Shown: positions 39,893-51,877, counted from the stretch's first letter. The stretch: DNA of 64,000 bases from Cucumis sativus (GCF_000004075.3 NC_026659.2:21222272-21286271), one strand, 5' to 3'. Notes: generated by a model not told the origin, from the letters alone. Numbers and translations: made by a program.

Positions 39893-40450
39893 ATGGCGGC
39901 CATTCCATCTTCCTCACTACAATTCCCTAACTCTCTCACACTTCCTTCCAATTCAAAGCCTCCCAAGCCCAAGCTTCTCACCTTCCTAACCAGGGCAGCA
40001 GATCCGGAATCTCCCGCCGGCGATTCTGAACAACCTGGATCTGACGGCGACGATTTCGAGGACCGACTCGCCAAAGTCCGAATCCGATACCGAAGCGGAA
40101 CAGGAAAGAAGGCAGAGATACGGAAGGCTCGCAAGTCCAAGCAAGGTTCTACCACTGCCGCCTCGTCGGTGTACCTACCGCCAGTGTCTCTGAAGGAGGC
40201 GGTTTCCGGGGGACTTAAAGTGGAATTCGGATTTAGTCCGTACAGCGAGAGGATCAATGGTTGGATTGCGATACTCGGAATATCGGCGTTGGTTCTTGTG
40301 GAATTGGCTACCGGAAAAAGCGTCATCAGTTATCATACGCCGGCGATTATACTGATTCAAGTGTATTTTGTGGCGGCGGTTGCTGCGGTGTATATCAAAT
40401 ACGAGAAGGAGAAGGTTAGCGTTTGGCCGTCGGATGAAATCAAAAGTTAG
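39893..40450 (+). CDS. chloroplast LHC-like (HLIP/ELIP-type helix) membrane protein, 185 aa
   Basis: Single-exon gene. Residues 1-35 are rich in Ser/Pro with few acidic residues, fitting a chloroplast transit peptide. Then follow an acidic linker (EDRLAKVRIRYRSGTGKKAE) and two hydrophobic segments, about 122-138 and 149-168. The first, FSPYSERINGWIAILGISAL then VELATGKSV, resembles helix 1 of light-harvesting-like proteins (family pattern ExxNGRxAMxGF...E..TG). Glu119 and Asn122 are kept but the usual Arg is Trp124, so chlorophyll binding by the canonical Glu-Arg pair is doubtful. Family membership is inferred from this motif only. A decayed duplicate lies at 29435. A Mutator-like element ends 137 bp upstream of the ATG, and a leader with AAGGCCCAAACGG is shared with the pseudogene. 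Confidence 0.85.
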   Translation: MAAIPSSSLQFPNSLTLPSNSKPPKPKLLTFLTRAADPESPAGDSEQPGSDGDDFEDRLAKVRIRYRSGTGKKAEIRKARKSKQGSTTAASSVYLPPVSLKEAVSGGLKVEFGFSPYSERINGWIAILGISALVLVELATGKSVISYHTPAIILIQVYFVAAVAAVYIKYEKEKVSVWPSDEIKS

Positions 40451-41490
40451 AATGAAGCTTTGTTTAATAAATTCAGTAATTTTTTGGGATGATTTTCATT
40501 TTCTGTTTCTGAATTTCTACATTAATTTTGAGTTATGTATGAATGAACACTAGAACTAGAAATAATGTGCAGTGGTTCAAGTGTTTAATTTAACTAAAAT
40601 CAATTCTTTTAACTATAATTTCCATACCATTTCTAAAATCAAAATATTTTAACCGTTCAAAGCTAATTTTGATATATGAAAATCAAAATAAAAAGTGTAT
40701 CAGTTGCATAATAAATTAATTAACTATCAAACATGCCTTGCAACTGATTTGAACTTCTTTCTAACATTAGTTCAATTGTTTTGGGGAATTTTGGGTAATA
40801 AGAATGTAAGTTCATCTAATGTGAAGCAGCCAATTGTAAGCAAAAGAGGAAAACATAAGATACAAATCCGTAAAAGGACTTTGATAGGCTTTTCTTTTTC
40901 TTCCATTCATTTTCTCCTCTTTGCTCCAAATAGTAGGTGATGAAGGCATTTTTCTCTCTTCTTTTTTACATCTCTTTAGATACCATCAGTTTCTAAAGCT
41001 AATCGTCTTCTTCTTCTTTCTTCTCTTTCTGACTCCTTTTCTCTCTCAATCATGATATTCACAACTAATAAGTAGTAAAGAAGAGCTGCTAGCAGATCAT
41101 TCAAGATCTCATTCAAAAGAATCTTTCTGCTCCTTTTGTTTTGAGTCTGATCTTTCTTTCTTCAACTCTATTACATTTCTTCTATTAAGTTGCTTCGCTT
41201 CTTCATCATGTCTTCTCTATATCTTCTTCTCTCATCTTTCTTCCTCTTTCTCATTTTACAATTAACTCTCGCTCCTTCTATCCTTTCGTCCTACTTCTCT
41301 CCAACACGATCAAGCTTCTTTGCCCATCTCTTCTTCCTCTGGTCTCTCTATTCAAACCTCTATTTCTAAGTAGTAGAACGTGCCATCACCTACAACCCTT
41401 TCTTTCCTCTGTCGAGGACTTCCACAAAATGAAAAGGGGTGACATCGTCGTATGCTCCAACATTTTTTGCTCTAGTTTATATCTCGGATT
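40451..41490. other. 3' flank and intergenic DNA, no gene seen
   Basis: 3' UTR of the LHC-like gene, then CT-rich sequence (CTTCTTCTT runs around 41000-41350) without a supported frame. Confidence 0.5.
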
Positions 41491-41499
41491 ATTGCTATG

Positions 41500-42190
41500 A
41501 TTGATCTGTCATCCAATCTACTTAAAGAATTGTCAGACTTGGCCCCGTGCCATTTGGAGAATGAGCCTATATATAGGCATGGATGAGTAAGATATTCTTG
41601 CAATTCAAATAAGATTTGAACCACGGAGTGGGCTTCTTTGAAAGAACTCGTCCATTCCTTGGGTGATTCCTTATTCTAACGTTTGAGCGTTTGCTCGTCG
41701 TTTAGACGATGAGTGAGATTTCTGTACAGTACCCTCGAGGCTCTTTTCACCTAGAGAGTACTAGGACTCTTGTGCCCCGACCCTTGATTAAATAAATTCC
41801 CCTATGACCCACAAGTCAAAACGAGCATTGCGACGAGGTTAGGAGAACACTTCAGTGATTGCCTTTGTGGATCCAAATGCGCTCACAAGGCGTACAATAA
41901 GAATAAGACCAATAAAGACTTCATAAGAAACCGTTTGAGCAGATGAACGTAATGCTCCTAGAAGAGCATATTTCAAATATAGATGAGCGAAAGTTTCCAT
42001 CGAGTTGATCATACCCTTCTTTAGACTGTACGAGCATGTTCTCTCTCACCCCCCATTGCTCTTACGACTCTTTATCCCAACTAGCTCTAGCTCCAATTCT
42101 TCCCTTTCTATTCCTCGGTAAGCGGACCAAAGGAGCATGGCGGCGATATCTACTTTTGATTGATAGAAAGCATCTCTTCTTAACTTATAT
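41500..42190 (-). other. nuclear mitochondrial DNA insert (NUMT) with nad1 exon 2 and flanking group II intron sequence
   Basis: Base composition is less AT-rich than around it. On minus, 41974-41892 encodes [20 protein letters not shown] followed by GLILIV, the 83-bp exon 2 of plant mitochondrial nad1 (complex I). It is followed by a GTGAGCGC group II intron-like start and preceded by a hairpin region (about 42021-42070) that resembles intron domain V (GTCGTAAGAGC paired with GCTCGTAC). In mitochondria this exon is joined by trans-splicing upstream and cis-splicing downstream, so a nuclear copy of the exon alone is non-functional. Substitutions relative to the expected protein (for example Thr and Phe at usually Met and Ser positions) suggest some age. 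Boundaries are approximate. Confidence 0.8.
41892..41974 (-). pseudogene. nad1: nad1 exon 2 fragment of mitochondrial origin
   Basis: 83-nt exon copy inside the NUMT, with no start or stop of its own. Family match is to NADH dehydrogenase subunit 1 of plant mitochondria. Confidence 0.82.
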
Positions 42191-42199
42191 TACCTGACC

Positions 42200-45100
42200 G
42201 AACTCACATAAAAAATCAAAATAGAAAAAGTGGTTCTTGCTAGTCGCATCAAATATATTTTTATCTAAGAAGACTTCGTTGTCCGGCTCCTAAAAAATAA
42301 CGTTATGATCAGCCTATTCATCCTCTCCATTTGAAAAGAAAAGAGTGTGAGAACTTTTCAGTGACAGAGAACAAAGGCTAAATAGGATTTGGAGACATGA
42401 TGATTCACATCAATTTAAGCAGGTATGAAGGGTGTGGAAGGTGCTATTTAACGAATGTAATCAAGATGGCTTGCTTACTCTCTGTTAGATATAAACTTGA
42501 TATGCATTTTATACATACTCATACATATTTGATATTACACCTTTGAAATATAAAAGATTTTAAACTTTTGTTAAACGATTGTCAAAAGGAAAATATATAT
42601 TTATTCTAAAAGAGTTATAAGCTTACTTTTAAACTAAATTATATACCCTTGTCCCAAACTAAAATACACATTAAACAATTATAATTTATAACATTAAACT
42701 AAAATAATATATACTCATTTACAAAAATGTCACGTGCTTCGTTTAGCCAAATGCATTAGGCATGTTGACTTAATTGCAATTAAATTAGTTTTTTTTAATA
42801 TTTTGTCATCTTTTAATGTGTATAGGTGTATGAAGTGTGTATTAGATGCATATGTGTATCAAACAACATATATCGAGTAAATCAATTCGATTGAACTTGT
42901 TTTTTATTTTTATTTTTTGCAATATATGCAAAATGTGAAAAGTTATGTGTGACAAGCTTGCAAATTCCTAAACTCAAGTTGTCGCTCATTATAATTTCTC
43001 TTAGAGAAAAAAAAGGTTGTGACCAATAATCATCTTTATTGAGGTTGTAATTTTTTTCATTCATGTGTTATGTCAAATATTGTAATTTTTTTACATTTTA
43101 AAAAATAGCAAAATATTAAAACTACATAAAAAATGTAACAAGACTTGTTAGTTTTTTTTTGTTATATTTTATAAATAGTTTCAATATTTTGCTATTTATA
43201 ACCATCTATTTTTTAAAAAAAATAATGTTTTTTTTAAAAAATAGGTTACGAATGAGATAAAATATTGACAAAAATATAATAATGAAGTCGTAGACCCGTC
43301 TACGTCTTCCATAAGTTATGCCTACTAAGCTGAGGTCGTCTTGTATGACTTGTCATTCACATTTTTTTATATTAAATATCCCAATATCTAAACTCTAATT
43401 CTAAAATTATTTTTTATTAGATTAACATCAACTACTTAATTTTAATTTGATTATTTTCTTATTAACAACTTATTTATTCTTTCTATATATATATATATAT
43501 TGAATATCTCACTCTCCAATTTTCAACTTTCATATTAAATTCATTTCTAATTTTAATTTGATTTTTTTTTACTTATTAACAACTTATTTATTCTTATTCT
43601 TTTTTTTCTTTATATATATATTAAATATTTTTCAATTTTTCTCCTTAAAATTATGTTTTCTTTATTAACAACTTATTTATTCTTTTTCTCTTTATATATA
43701 TAATTGTTTGACCTATATAATTTAATTATATATATATATATATATATGAAATATCTCAATCTCCCATTTTCAACTTTCTTACTAAATTTCCAATTTTAAT
43801 TTGATTTTTTTTACTTATTTATAACTTATTTATTCTTATTCTTTTATTTATATATATATATATATTAAATATCTCCATCTCCAATTTTCATTTTTTTCTT
43901 ATTAAATCCACCTTCCAAATTGTAATTTGGTTATTTATTTACTAACAAACTCATTTTATTCCTTTATTTATATATATATATTAAATATCTCAATTTTCAA
44001 TCCTTAAAAATATGTTTCCTCGTTATTTCTTTATTAACATTTAGTTTCCAAATTCAACGGTTGGATCTTCAAATCTTTTTAGGAATAATTTTTTTAAAGA
44101 ACAAATAAAAAATACATTTAACAAAAAAAAAAGTTTAGGCAAATGATTGTGTATTTCTCTATAATTGTATTTTCATTTTCTTTTCCTTTTTTAAAACCCT
44201 CGTGTAAATGGCAGGGGAATGTAACACAATTGACCCTAATATTTAATCTTACCAGATTAGGCTATACCAAGCACACACTATTAGTGCAATAACCTATATT
44301 ATATTAAGTTATTAGTGGGTAGAAAATCCTCATTTTATTATATATGTGATCTAATTAATTAATACCCTACGAATTAAATTGATAGAGGTCTATTCCTAGA
44401 TTGGTTAGGATTCATTGAAAACCCTAATTAAACTATACAACGAAACCTTACGCTATGGTTCCAATAGTCCAAAACAAATAAAGCACCTAGTCTTCTTTGA
44501 GTTCGGAGAAAAATTTCACTTAGAGTAATTGGGTTTTGGTTCAGGAAAGACAACATTCATCTTATATCCATTATAATTTTTAGTCAATAAAATTAGGTAC
44601 GTTATTCTTGACAATTTGTCTATTATATAGATTTTAAGTAACTATGCTAACTAAACAGATGTCTTAAAAGAGAAGGAGAACCTTCTGATTTCAAGCCAAC
44701 CGATATAGTCTAAAGAATTATACTAATTCGAAAATAACCAAGGCGAGTTAAGTTAACAATTGCCTTACAATTCTGGAGGACATAAATTGACAACCACTAA
44801 ACTCTACACTTAGCTAAACTATACATTTCTAGTAGTAACTAAGACATAAAATTATGGTTGTCTCTACCACCAACAAAATAGCATTACTAGTGACTCTTGT
44901 GTACGTCAACTCAATATACTAAGATCAAAGGAAAGAACATATCAACCAAAATTTTGGAAGAAAATGAATGATATGTAAGAGTAGGAGTTAAGAAAAGGGG
45001 AAGAACAAAAATAACAGAAAGGTATAGAGAATTGTATTTGTGTGTATATATATATATAGTGTTTAGAGAGGAAAAAAAGGTTAAGTGAAGAAAAGAAAAA

Positions 45101-46900
45101 GGGAATGAAAAAGTATGGGGAAAGGTAACGGAAATCGTTAGGAAAGAACGTGGGGAATGTAAGAGAAAGATAACGTCGACGCTTTGGTGTAGGCAAAATC
45201 TTGGTTCAATTTTCGACCACATTCGTCTCGCGGTAGCCCAACTACATCATCAACCAAAATACTTTCTACGCTAAATTGCTTTTCTAAAAAGTATCATTAA
45301 ATTAACTTCCTTTTTTTTTCCTCGTTCCCATAAATCAAACCATACATTTCATTTATTATATGCTTTACAACTTTCATCTTACATATAACATTACTCAATA
45401 ATTCCCATAAACTTTATTATATACCAAGTTAAGTTTGACTTATGGAAAGCTTTTATCATGTTGTTGTGATAGTTAGAAAGATCTCATATCATTAGAGATG
45501 TTTTTTTTTTGCCTTTCGTAATTAATGTACGATAGCATACTCTTTGAGTTTTCTCTCAAGTAGTAATTAGTTTCTACTTATGTAGAGCACGCCACTTAAT
45601 TACTTGATAGAGTTCAATTGGTGATCATCATAATAAGATTAACAAAGTTTAAAACAACACTCTAATGATATTTATTTGAGAAAAATCTTTCTAGAGTTAC
45701 GGTAAGCAACTCATGATATTTTCATTTTGTTTTTGACATGTTATTAAATGATCTTTTTATTTTAAATATGAAATAACGCTAGAATCAATTACGAATCAAA
45801 ATAATGTAATAGTATCTAACCATATCTCTAGTGTAGAAGTAATATATATATAGTGAGAATGATTTATATAACTAAATCCGGCCAATAAACTTGTTTTATT
45901 GTGATACTCAAGGTTATATTTTAAATTGTTTTATAATAAAAGCATGTAAACTTTATGAACATAAAAAATGTACTTTAGGTTTATATAAACAAATAAAAGA
46001 AATGGTTGTTTTGAATAAAGAACAAGTTTGAAGAATAGAAGTGATAAATATTCAATGCAACAAGTTTGCTAAACTTACCTGCCACGCTCTAACTTCCAAG
46101 TTATCTCCTTTTTCTCCGCTCTCTAATCCTTCTTCCCTTTTTCCGTTCCTTTTTAATTTCATTTATCCTTTTATTTTCATATATATATATATATATATAT
46201 ACACACACTTTGGGTTGTTCAATTCTTCTTGATTTTCTTCTATTGCTAAATTTATAATTTAAAAAGCAGGAGACCTATAAAGAAAAAGAAAAAGAAAAAG
46301 AAAAAGAAAAAGAGAAAGAGTCAAACGTTTAAATAACTTAATTTATAGGGTTTATGAAGTAAATTGAAAATTGAATAAAAGTATAAATAGAATACTAAAG
46401 TTGTAAGAAAGAAAGAAGAAAAGTAAAATATAGAAATGAATTGTATGAGAGAAAAAAGGGGGGGTCGGCCCGTGTAGTGTTGAATCCTTTAATTAATTAA
46501 AACTTGAGAAAGAGTAGATCAACACCCAACCTAAATTTGCAAGCATAAAGTGTGAACAATAAGAAACCCAAAAATACAAATAATTACACATGTCACAACC
46601 CCATTTGTTTCTCATGGTTCATAATTTTGCAAATGTTAGGAGTTTTAGGCCACCTTTTTTTCCTCTTCTCTTCTCTTCTTCCTTTTCAAACTGTTCCAAC
46701 TCTAACCTAACTGTGTAACCACACTCTCCAACCCTCCCCAATTCCTCTTTCTTTTATATTTCAAACATCTTACTTCTATCGTATTTATGTTGCTATACAA
46801 AACCCCCCAACGTTCTTAAAAAACTTCACTTCATACAAAACTTCTTTCCCTTTTCTTTTATCTCCCCTTTTTCTGTTAGGGGAGAGGATCTCCCCCCCAA
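42200..46900. other. gene-free AT-rich intergenic DNA with repeats
   Basis: Holds the Mutator-related stretch and tandem array at 43265-44040, AT tracts (46175-46202), a GAAAAA run (about 46279-46318) and a poly-T tract just upstream of the ABCG gene (46954-46977). Region 44220-44900 is of mixed composition and may be a decayed retroelement, but no domain was found. Confidence 0.5.
43265..44040. repeat. diverged Mutator-related sequence with an irregular tandem array of about 120-bp units
   Basis: The palindrome GAAGTCGTAGAC...GTCTACGTCTTC (43282-43307) corresponds to the hairpin in the arms of the element at 38236. From 43435 to 44040 about five diverged units follow. Each has the order TTAATTTGATT, TTATTAACAACTTATTTATT, a TATATA run, then AATATCTCAATCTCCAATTT. 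These phrases are also found in the inverted repeats of that element. Confidence 0.6.
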
Positions 46901-47034
46901 TATTTAGGTACCACAAGTAAATTGTGCAGCTAAAATACAGAGAGTGTAGAGCTTTTTTTTTTTTTTTTTTTTTTTTTAATTTTCATAAGAATAAGATCAT
47001 ATTATTATTATTGTTATCAAGGAAGGTGTTGATT

Positions 47035-49456
47035 ATGGTGGAGAATATGTCACCTGCAAGAGATACGGTTGCGTTTTTCAATGATATGGAGCTTCATGAT
47101 CGTCCACGCTCCTTTGCTGGTTTGTCTCCTACACTTGGCCAGCTTTTGAAACGAGTCGGCGACGTCCGTAGGGAGGCCAACGGAGACGGAAACGAGACTC
47201 CTGTATGTGTTCCTCAATAAGCCTTATATATACATATATAGAATATTTGTTGAAGAAATTACTTAACGTACTTTGAAGCTTAACATTATGGATTAAACTA
47301 ATTATATGTTTTTTACTTCTCTAATTAATAATATAATATGTGGATTAGGGTAATTTTTATTTAATTAATTATGTTGTTTGATTGATCAGGTTCATCAAGT
47401 GTTGGACATTAACGGCGCGAGCTTGGAGCCGAGGTCCTTGCCTTTCATGCTCTCCTTCAACAATCTCACATACAGCGTCAAGGTTCGCCGTAAGATCAGT
47501 TTCTCATCGGTTTTTCACCATCGGGGGAACAGACTCGGGGGTTCTCCGGTCGACGACACAGTTGTCGGCGACAGTTTGTTCACTAAAACAAAGACTCTGT
47601 TGAACAATATCTCCGGCGAGGCTCGAGAAGGCGAGATTATGGCCGTTCTGGGAGCGAGTGGTTCTGGGAAATCGACGCTGATTGATGCACTGGCTAATAG
47701 AATTGCCAAAGGAAGCTTGAAAGGAACGGTGACGTTAAACGGTGAGGTGTTGGAATCCAGGTTGTTGAAGGTCATCTCTGCTTATGTAATGCAAGATGAT
47801 CTGCTTTTCCCGATGCTCACGGTGGAAGAAACTCTGATGTTTTCTGCCGAGTTTCGATTGCCTCGAACGCTCTCCAAATCGAAGAAGAAACTGAGAGTTC
47901 AAGCGTTGATTGATCAGTTGGGGCTTCGGAACGCGGCGAAGACTGTTATTGGAGACGAAGGACACCGCGGGGTCTCTGGGGGAGAGCGGCGACGAGTCTC
48001 GATCGGAATCGACATTATTCACGATCCGATCATTCTCTTCCTTGATGAGCCAACATCAGGACTGGATTCAACTAGTGCGTTCATGGTGGTGAAAGTTCTG
48101 CAGAGGATTGCTCAGAGCGGAAGCATCGTCGTTATGTCTGTACACCAGCCGAGTTATCGGATTCTCGGATTGTTAGATCGTCTATTGTTCCTCTCTCGAG
48201 GACAGACCGTTTACAGTGGCTCTCCGGCGAATCTTCCTCTGTATTTTTCAGAGTTCGGTCATCCGATACCGGAAAACGAGAACCGGACTGAGTTCGCGCT
48301 CGATCGGATTCGAGAACTCGAAGGCTCACCAGGAGGGACTAAAAGCTTGGTTGAATTTCACAAATCATGGCAGAGCATGAAGAACATTCCAAAATCAGAG
48401 TCGGATCACCAGAACATGTCATTAAAAGAAGCAATAAGCGCAAGTATTTCAAGAGGCAAATTAGTTTCCGGCGCAACAAACAACGACGCAAGCCCCAACT
48501 CCATGGTTCCGACCTTCGCAAATCCATTTTGGATAGAAATGGCGGTTCTATCAAAACGATCAATTCTAAACTCCCGCCGAATGCCAGAGCTCTTCGGAAT
48601 CCGACTCGGCGCCGTTCTCGTCACCGGATTCATCCTCGCTACAATGTTTTGGCAACTCGATAACTCACCCAAAGGAGTTCAAGAACGCCTAGGGTTCTTC
48701 GCTTTCGCCATGTCCACAACCTTCTACACCTGCGCCGATGCTCTGCCAGTATTTCTACAAGAACGATACATTTTCATGAGAGAAACAGCTTACAACGCAT
48801 ATCGAAGATCCTCCTATGTTCTCTCCCACTCTCTCGTAGCCTTACCAGCGCTAATCTTCCTCTCCTTAGCCTTCGCCGCAACAACATTTTGGGCCGTCGG
48901 ACTGGACGGCGGAATTTCAGGCTTCTTATTCTACTTCCTGATAATTTTGGCAGCATTCTGGGCAGGAAGTTCATTCGTAACGTTCCTTTCGGGAGTAGTA
49001 CCTCACGTAATGCTTGGATACACCATCGTGGTAGCAATTTTAGCATATTTCCTTCTGTTCAGCGGATTCTTCATCACACGGGATCGAATTCCAGGCTACT
49101 GGATCTGGTTCCATTACGTATCGTTAGTGAAATATCCATACGAAGCAGTATTGCAAAACGAATTTGAGAATCCGACGAAATGCTTTGTGAGAGGAGTTCA
49201 GATATTCGACAACACACCGCTGGGAATGGTGCCGGGGGCGATGAAATTGAAGCTTCTGGAGAATCTGAGCAAGACATTGGGGATGAGGATTACGCAATCG
49301 ACATGCTTAACGACGGGAGCTGATATTTTGGTACAACAAGGGGTGATGGATTTGAGTAAATGGAACTGTTTGCTGGTGACGGTTGCTTGGGGGTTTTTGT
49401 TTAGGATTCTCTTCTACTTTTCGCTTCTCATTGGAAGTAAGAACAAGCGAAGATGA
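47035..49456 (+). CDS. ABC transporter G family half-transporter (ABCG2/6/20-like clade)
   Basis: Two exons, 47035-47202 and 47390-49456, joined in phase 0, encode 744 aa, usual for this clade. Order is ABC domain then membrane domain, as in White-Brown Complex proteins. Seen: Walker [10 protein letters not shown] (residues 144-152), signature [10 protein letters not shown] (251-260), Walker B LFLDEP (272-277), H-loop SVHQPS (His308), and a C-terminal half with about six hydrophobic segments. Half-transporters act as dimers, usually in the plasma membrane. The N-terminal [16 protein letters not shown] and [16 protein letters not shown] fit the ABCG1/2/6/16/20 clade. Arabidopsis members of that clade are needed for suberin and pollen-wall barriers and are thought to export lipid or phenolic precursors. 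The exact orthologue and substrate are inference. A dirigent gene lies tail-to-tail downstream. Confidence 0.94.
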
Positions 49457-49458
49457 AT

Positions 49459-49506
49459 TCACCATTCACCATTCACCATTCTCCATTCTCCATTCTCCAT
49501 TCTCTT
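49459..49506. repeat. 7-bp tandem repeat (CACCATT/CTCCATT) after the ABCG stop
   Basis: Six or seven heptamer copies directly follow the stop codon, in the 3' UTR. Confidence 0.9.
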
Positions 49507-50014
49507 TCTAATTTGTTTAATTATTGTGTTTCTTTCTTTCTTTCTTATAATTTATAATCTATCGTCATATTTTATTAAGCCTGCGATGCATTCAAATAAT
49601 TGTTATTAAAATCTTTAATCTCCAATATATATTCTTCTTTTTATTTGTTATTTACTTTTTTATTCATGTTTTCAAATCCAAACTAAATATTGAACGTAAA
49701 AAAAAACAAATTGGAAAGTTGTTGATACAATTTAGGTAAGAATTCAAGTATGAGAAATAAGTATGATTTTAAATAATTCTGTATTTCCCCCAAATTTTGG
49801 TTTGAATTTCAAATATGAAATAAAAACAAAACTATATTTAATAGATTTTTGGGTTTCAAACAAGGGAAAAAGAAGAGAGTATCAAATCTTGGTTTGATTC
49901 ATATATATATATATATATATAAATATATAAACTTTCATTACAAACCATAAATTCACAAACAGAATTCAAACATATTCTCACTCAATGATAAAAAGTAAAA
50001 ACAACCCATTAGTT

Positions 50015-51004
50015 TTAATAACTGATGTAAACAGTGAATTGGAGCAAAGTCTCAACTCCATCGGTTTCATGTTGGTTGATGCCTGGAAGAGTCTTCACAT
50101 TTGCATACCCTCTTGCATTTACATATTTTCCTGTCCCTCCCATGATTGCCAAATGAGACTCCGACACCGCCGTCCGATGAACGCCAAAGAAGCTTAAGCT
50201 ATCGACGTAATGGCCGCTCTCAAACATTGTAGTGAATGCCATTGTTTGACTGTTCCCATCTTCTGAACTCACCACGTAAAACCCTTGTGCTTTCCCGATC
50301 AGCCCAGAACCCAGCTCGTGTCCTTCCGTGAGTTCGTCGTCGATAACTGTCATCGTGCCGAAGAGGAGTTGTTGTACCGACACTCCGGACGGGAGTTGTC
50401 CTGCATTAACGGATGGAAAGCCGAGCTGGCCGTTGAAGTTGTTTCCACCACCATTGCTGTTTTGCAACAATGGGGACGCTGCTCCACCAAGACCGATTAG
50501 AAAGGGAAGGTTGTTGTTGTTAATTAGACCACTGTTTCCATTACTTTGAGGAACATTATTTCCAACTGATAAAACTGCTCCATTGGGTTTAGCAAATGGA
50601 AGTTGGCCATTGAGAGCTGGATTGTTAACTGCCCCCGTAACGGCTCGAGCCGAGGGATTTGTACCTCCAAGGATATCGTGCATGAAGAAGGTTAATACAT
50701 GATGATCATCTTCAACTCCCCCTGAACTAGGTAGAGTTGATGAAGGTGTAGTAGCTCCTTGCCCCAGGTTGTTTCCAGCTGAATTAGGTAGAGTTGTTGA
50801 AGGTGTATTAGTAGCAGTAGGTCCTGTCCCGAAATTACCGAAAGGCGTCCCAACGACACTCGAGGCTGCTGCCGGAGTACCAACCGGGACTTGTGGCTGC
50901 TCGTCGAGAAGTCTGGCTGAGTTGGCAGATAAACACATGAAGCAGAGGAGAAGAAAGCAGAGCATTGGTTTAGTCGAGAAAGGGAGAAGTTTGGGAAATT
51001 CCAT
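50015..51004 (-). CDS. dirigent protein with extended N-terminus (ESB1/DIR10, DIR16/18/24/25-like)
   Basis: Single-exon gene of 329 aa. A signal peptide (hydrophobic core LCFLLLCFMCLSANS, residues about 15-29) sends it to the cell wall. Residues 30-98 form a Thr/Ser/Pro/Gly-rich linker. The dirigent domain starts at DDHHVLTFFMHDILGG, is interrupted by an Asn/Gly-rich insert (about 155-200), and continues through VSVQQLLFGTMTVIDDELTE, GKAQGFYVVSSEDG and AIMGGTGKYVNARGYA. This layout is that of the ESB1 group. Dirigent proteins guide stereoselective coupling of monolignol radicals, and ESB1 itself is needed for lignin deposition at the Casparian strip. The specific role here is inferred from architecture. 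Confidence 0.93.
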   Translation of the reverse strand: MEFPKLLPFSTKPMLCFLLLCFMCLSANSARLLDEQPQVPVGTPAAASSVVGTPFGNFGTGPTATNTPSTTLPNSAGNNLGQGATTPSSTLPSSGGVEDDHHVLTFFMHDILGGTNPSARAVTGAVNNPALNGQLPFAKPNGAVLSVGNNVPQSNGNSGLINNNNLPFLIGLGGAASPLLQNSNGGGNNFNGQLGFPSVNAGQLPSGVSVQQLLFGTMTVIDDELTEGHELGSGLIGKAQGFYVVSSEDGNSQTMAFTTMFESGHYVDSLSFFGVHRTAVSESHLAIMGGTGKYVNARGYANVKTLPGINQHETDGVETLLQFTVYISY

Positions 51005-51877
51005 GAGAGGAAGTTGAAGGAATTAGGGGAAACAAATATATTGTTTTTGTATGGTAATGTTAAAGATGGGTTTGAGGGTAATATATGTGAAATTATATAT
51101 ACACACACATATATATATGAAACAGATTAGGGGTGAAGGAAATGTGGGAGTGGCTGAAATGGAGTTGGTGAATAACTCTATGATCAATGGGTGTATTGGT
51201 TTAGGTTTCAACAACTTTTTAGTTTAGTATATTGGTGAAGAGGATTTGCTCAACTCCCAAAACACCAACAAGAACACACACACAACACAAAATATCAAAC
51301 TAATAATGATACATACAAATTGGAGAGAAATGCAAATATCAAGTTGCATTTCATATGTTCTTCTCAACAATAATCCTGTTTAGATAAATTTGAATTCATT
51401 TTCAAGAAATTGATAATAACAACTTGTTTTAACTTGATTTATTTATCCATCTTGGTTCAATTTAATCCTTAAAATTTTAGAAAATCTTCCTATAAAACAA
51501 AGTAAACATTTCAGGAAGTTTTTTAAATATGAAAGGTGAAAACAAAGGGACTAAAATAAGGACTCCCTAAAGGTAAAAAGGATAAAAATGAACATCTCAA
51601 GATACATATACTAAAATAAACCAAAGCTAAAAGTACACTGATCAAAATGAACCATAATAATGAAGAGTACAGTACAATGATAAAAAATTGAAACTTATAA
51701 AACAAAAGATGAACCAAAACTCAAATACTAAAGTAGTATTAGAACTCAAATACTAAAGTAGTATTAGAACTCAAATAATAATAATGAAGGAGAAAAGCAG
51801 CGAGTAAATTAGAATTCAGTTATTACAACACTTTAAGAGCGAGAAAACAATGCAGAAGGATGAGTCTTAGAATGCAC

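Noticed and set aside
44911-45222. 103-aa Phe/Ser/Leu-rich frame on minus
   Set aside because: Pyrimidine-rich low-complexity DNA with a TATATA core; no domain.
47378-47389. ATG at 47378 as start of the ABCG protein
   Set aside because: It lies in the intron; the AG at 47388-47389 is the acceptor and the real start is 47035 in the upstream exon, whose sequence fits the family N-terminus.
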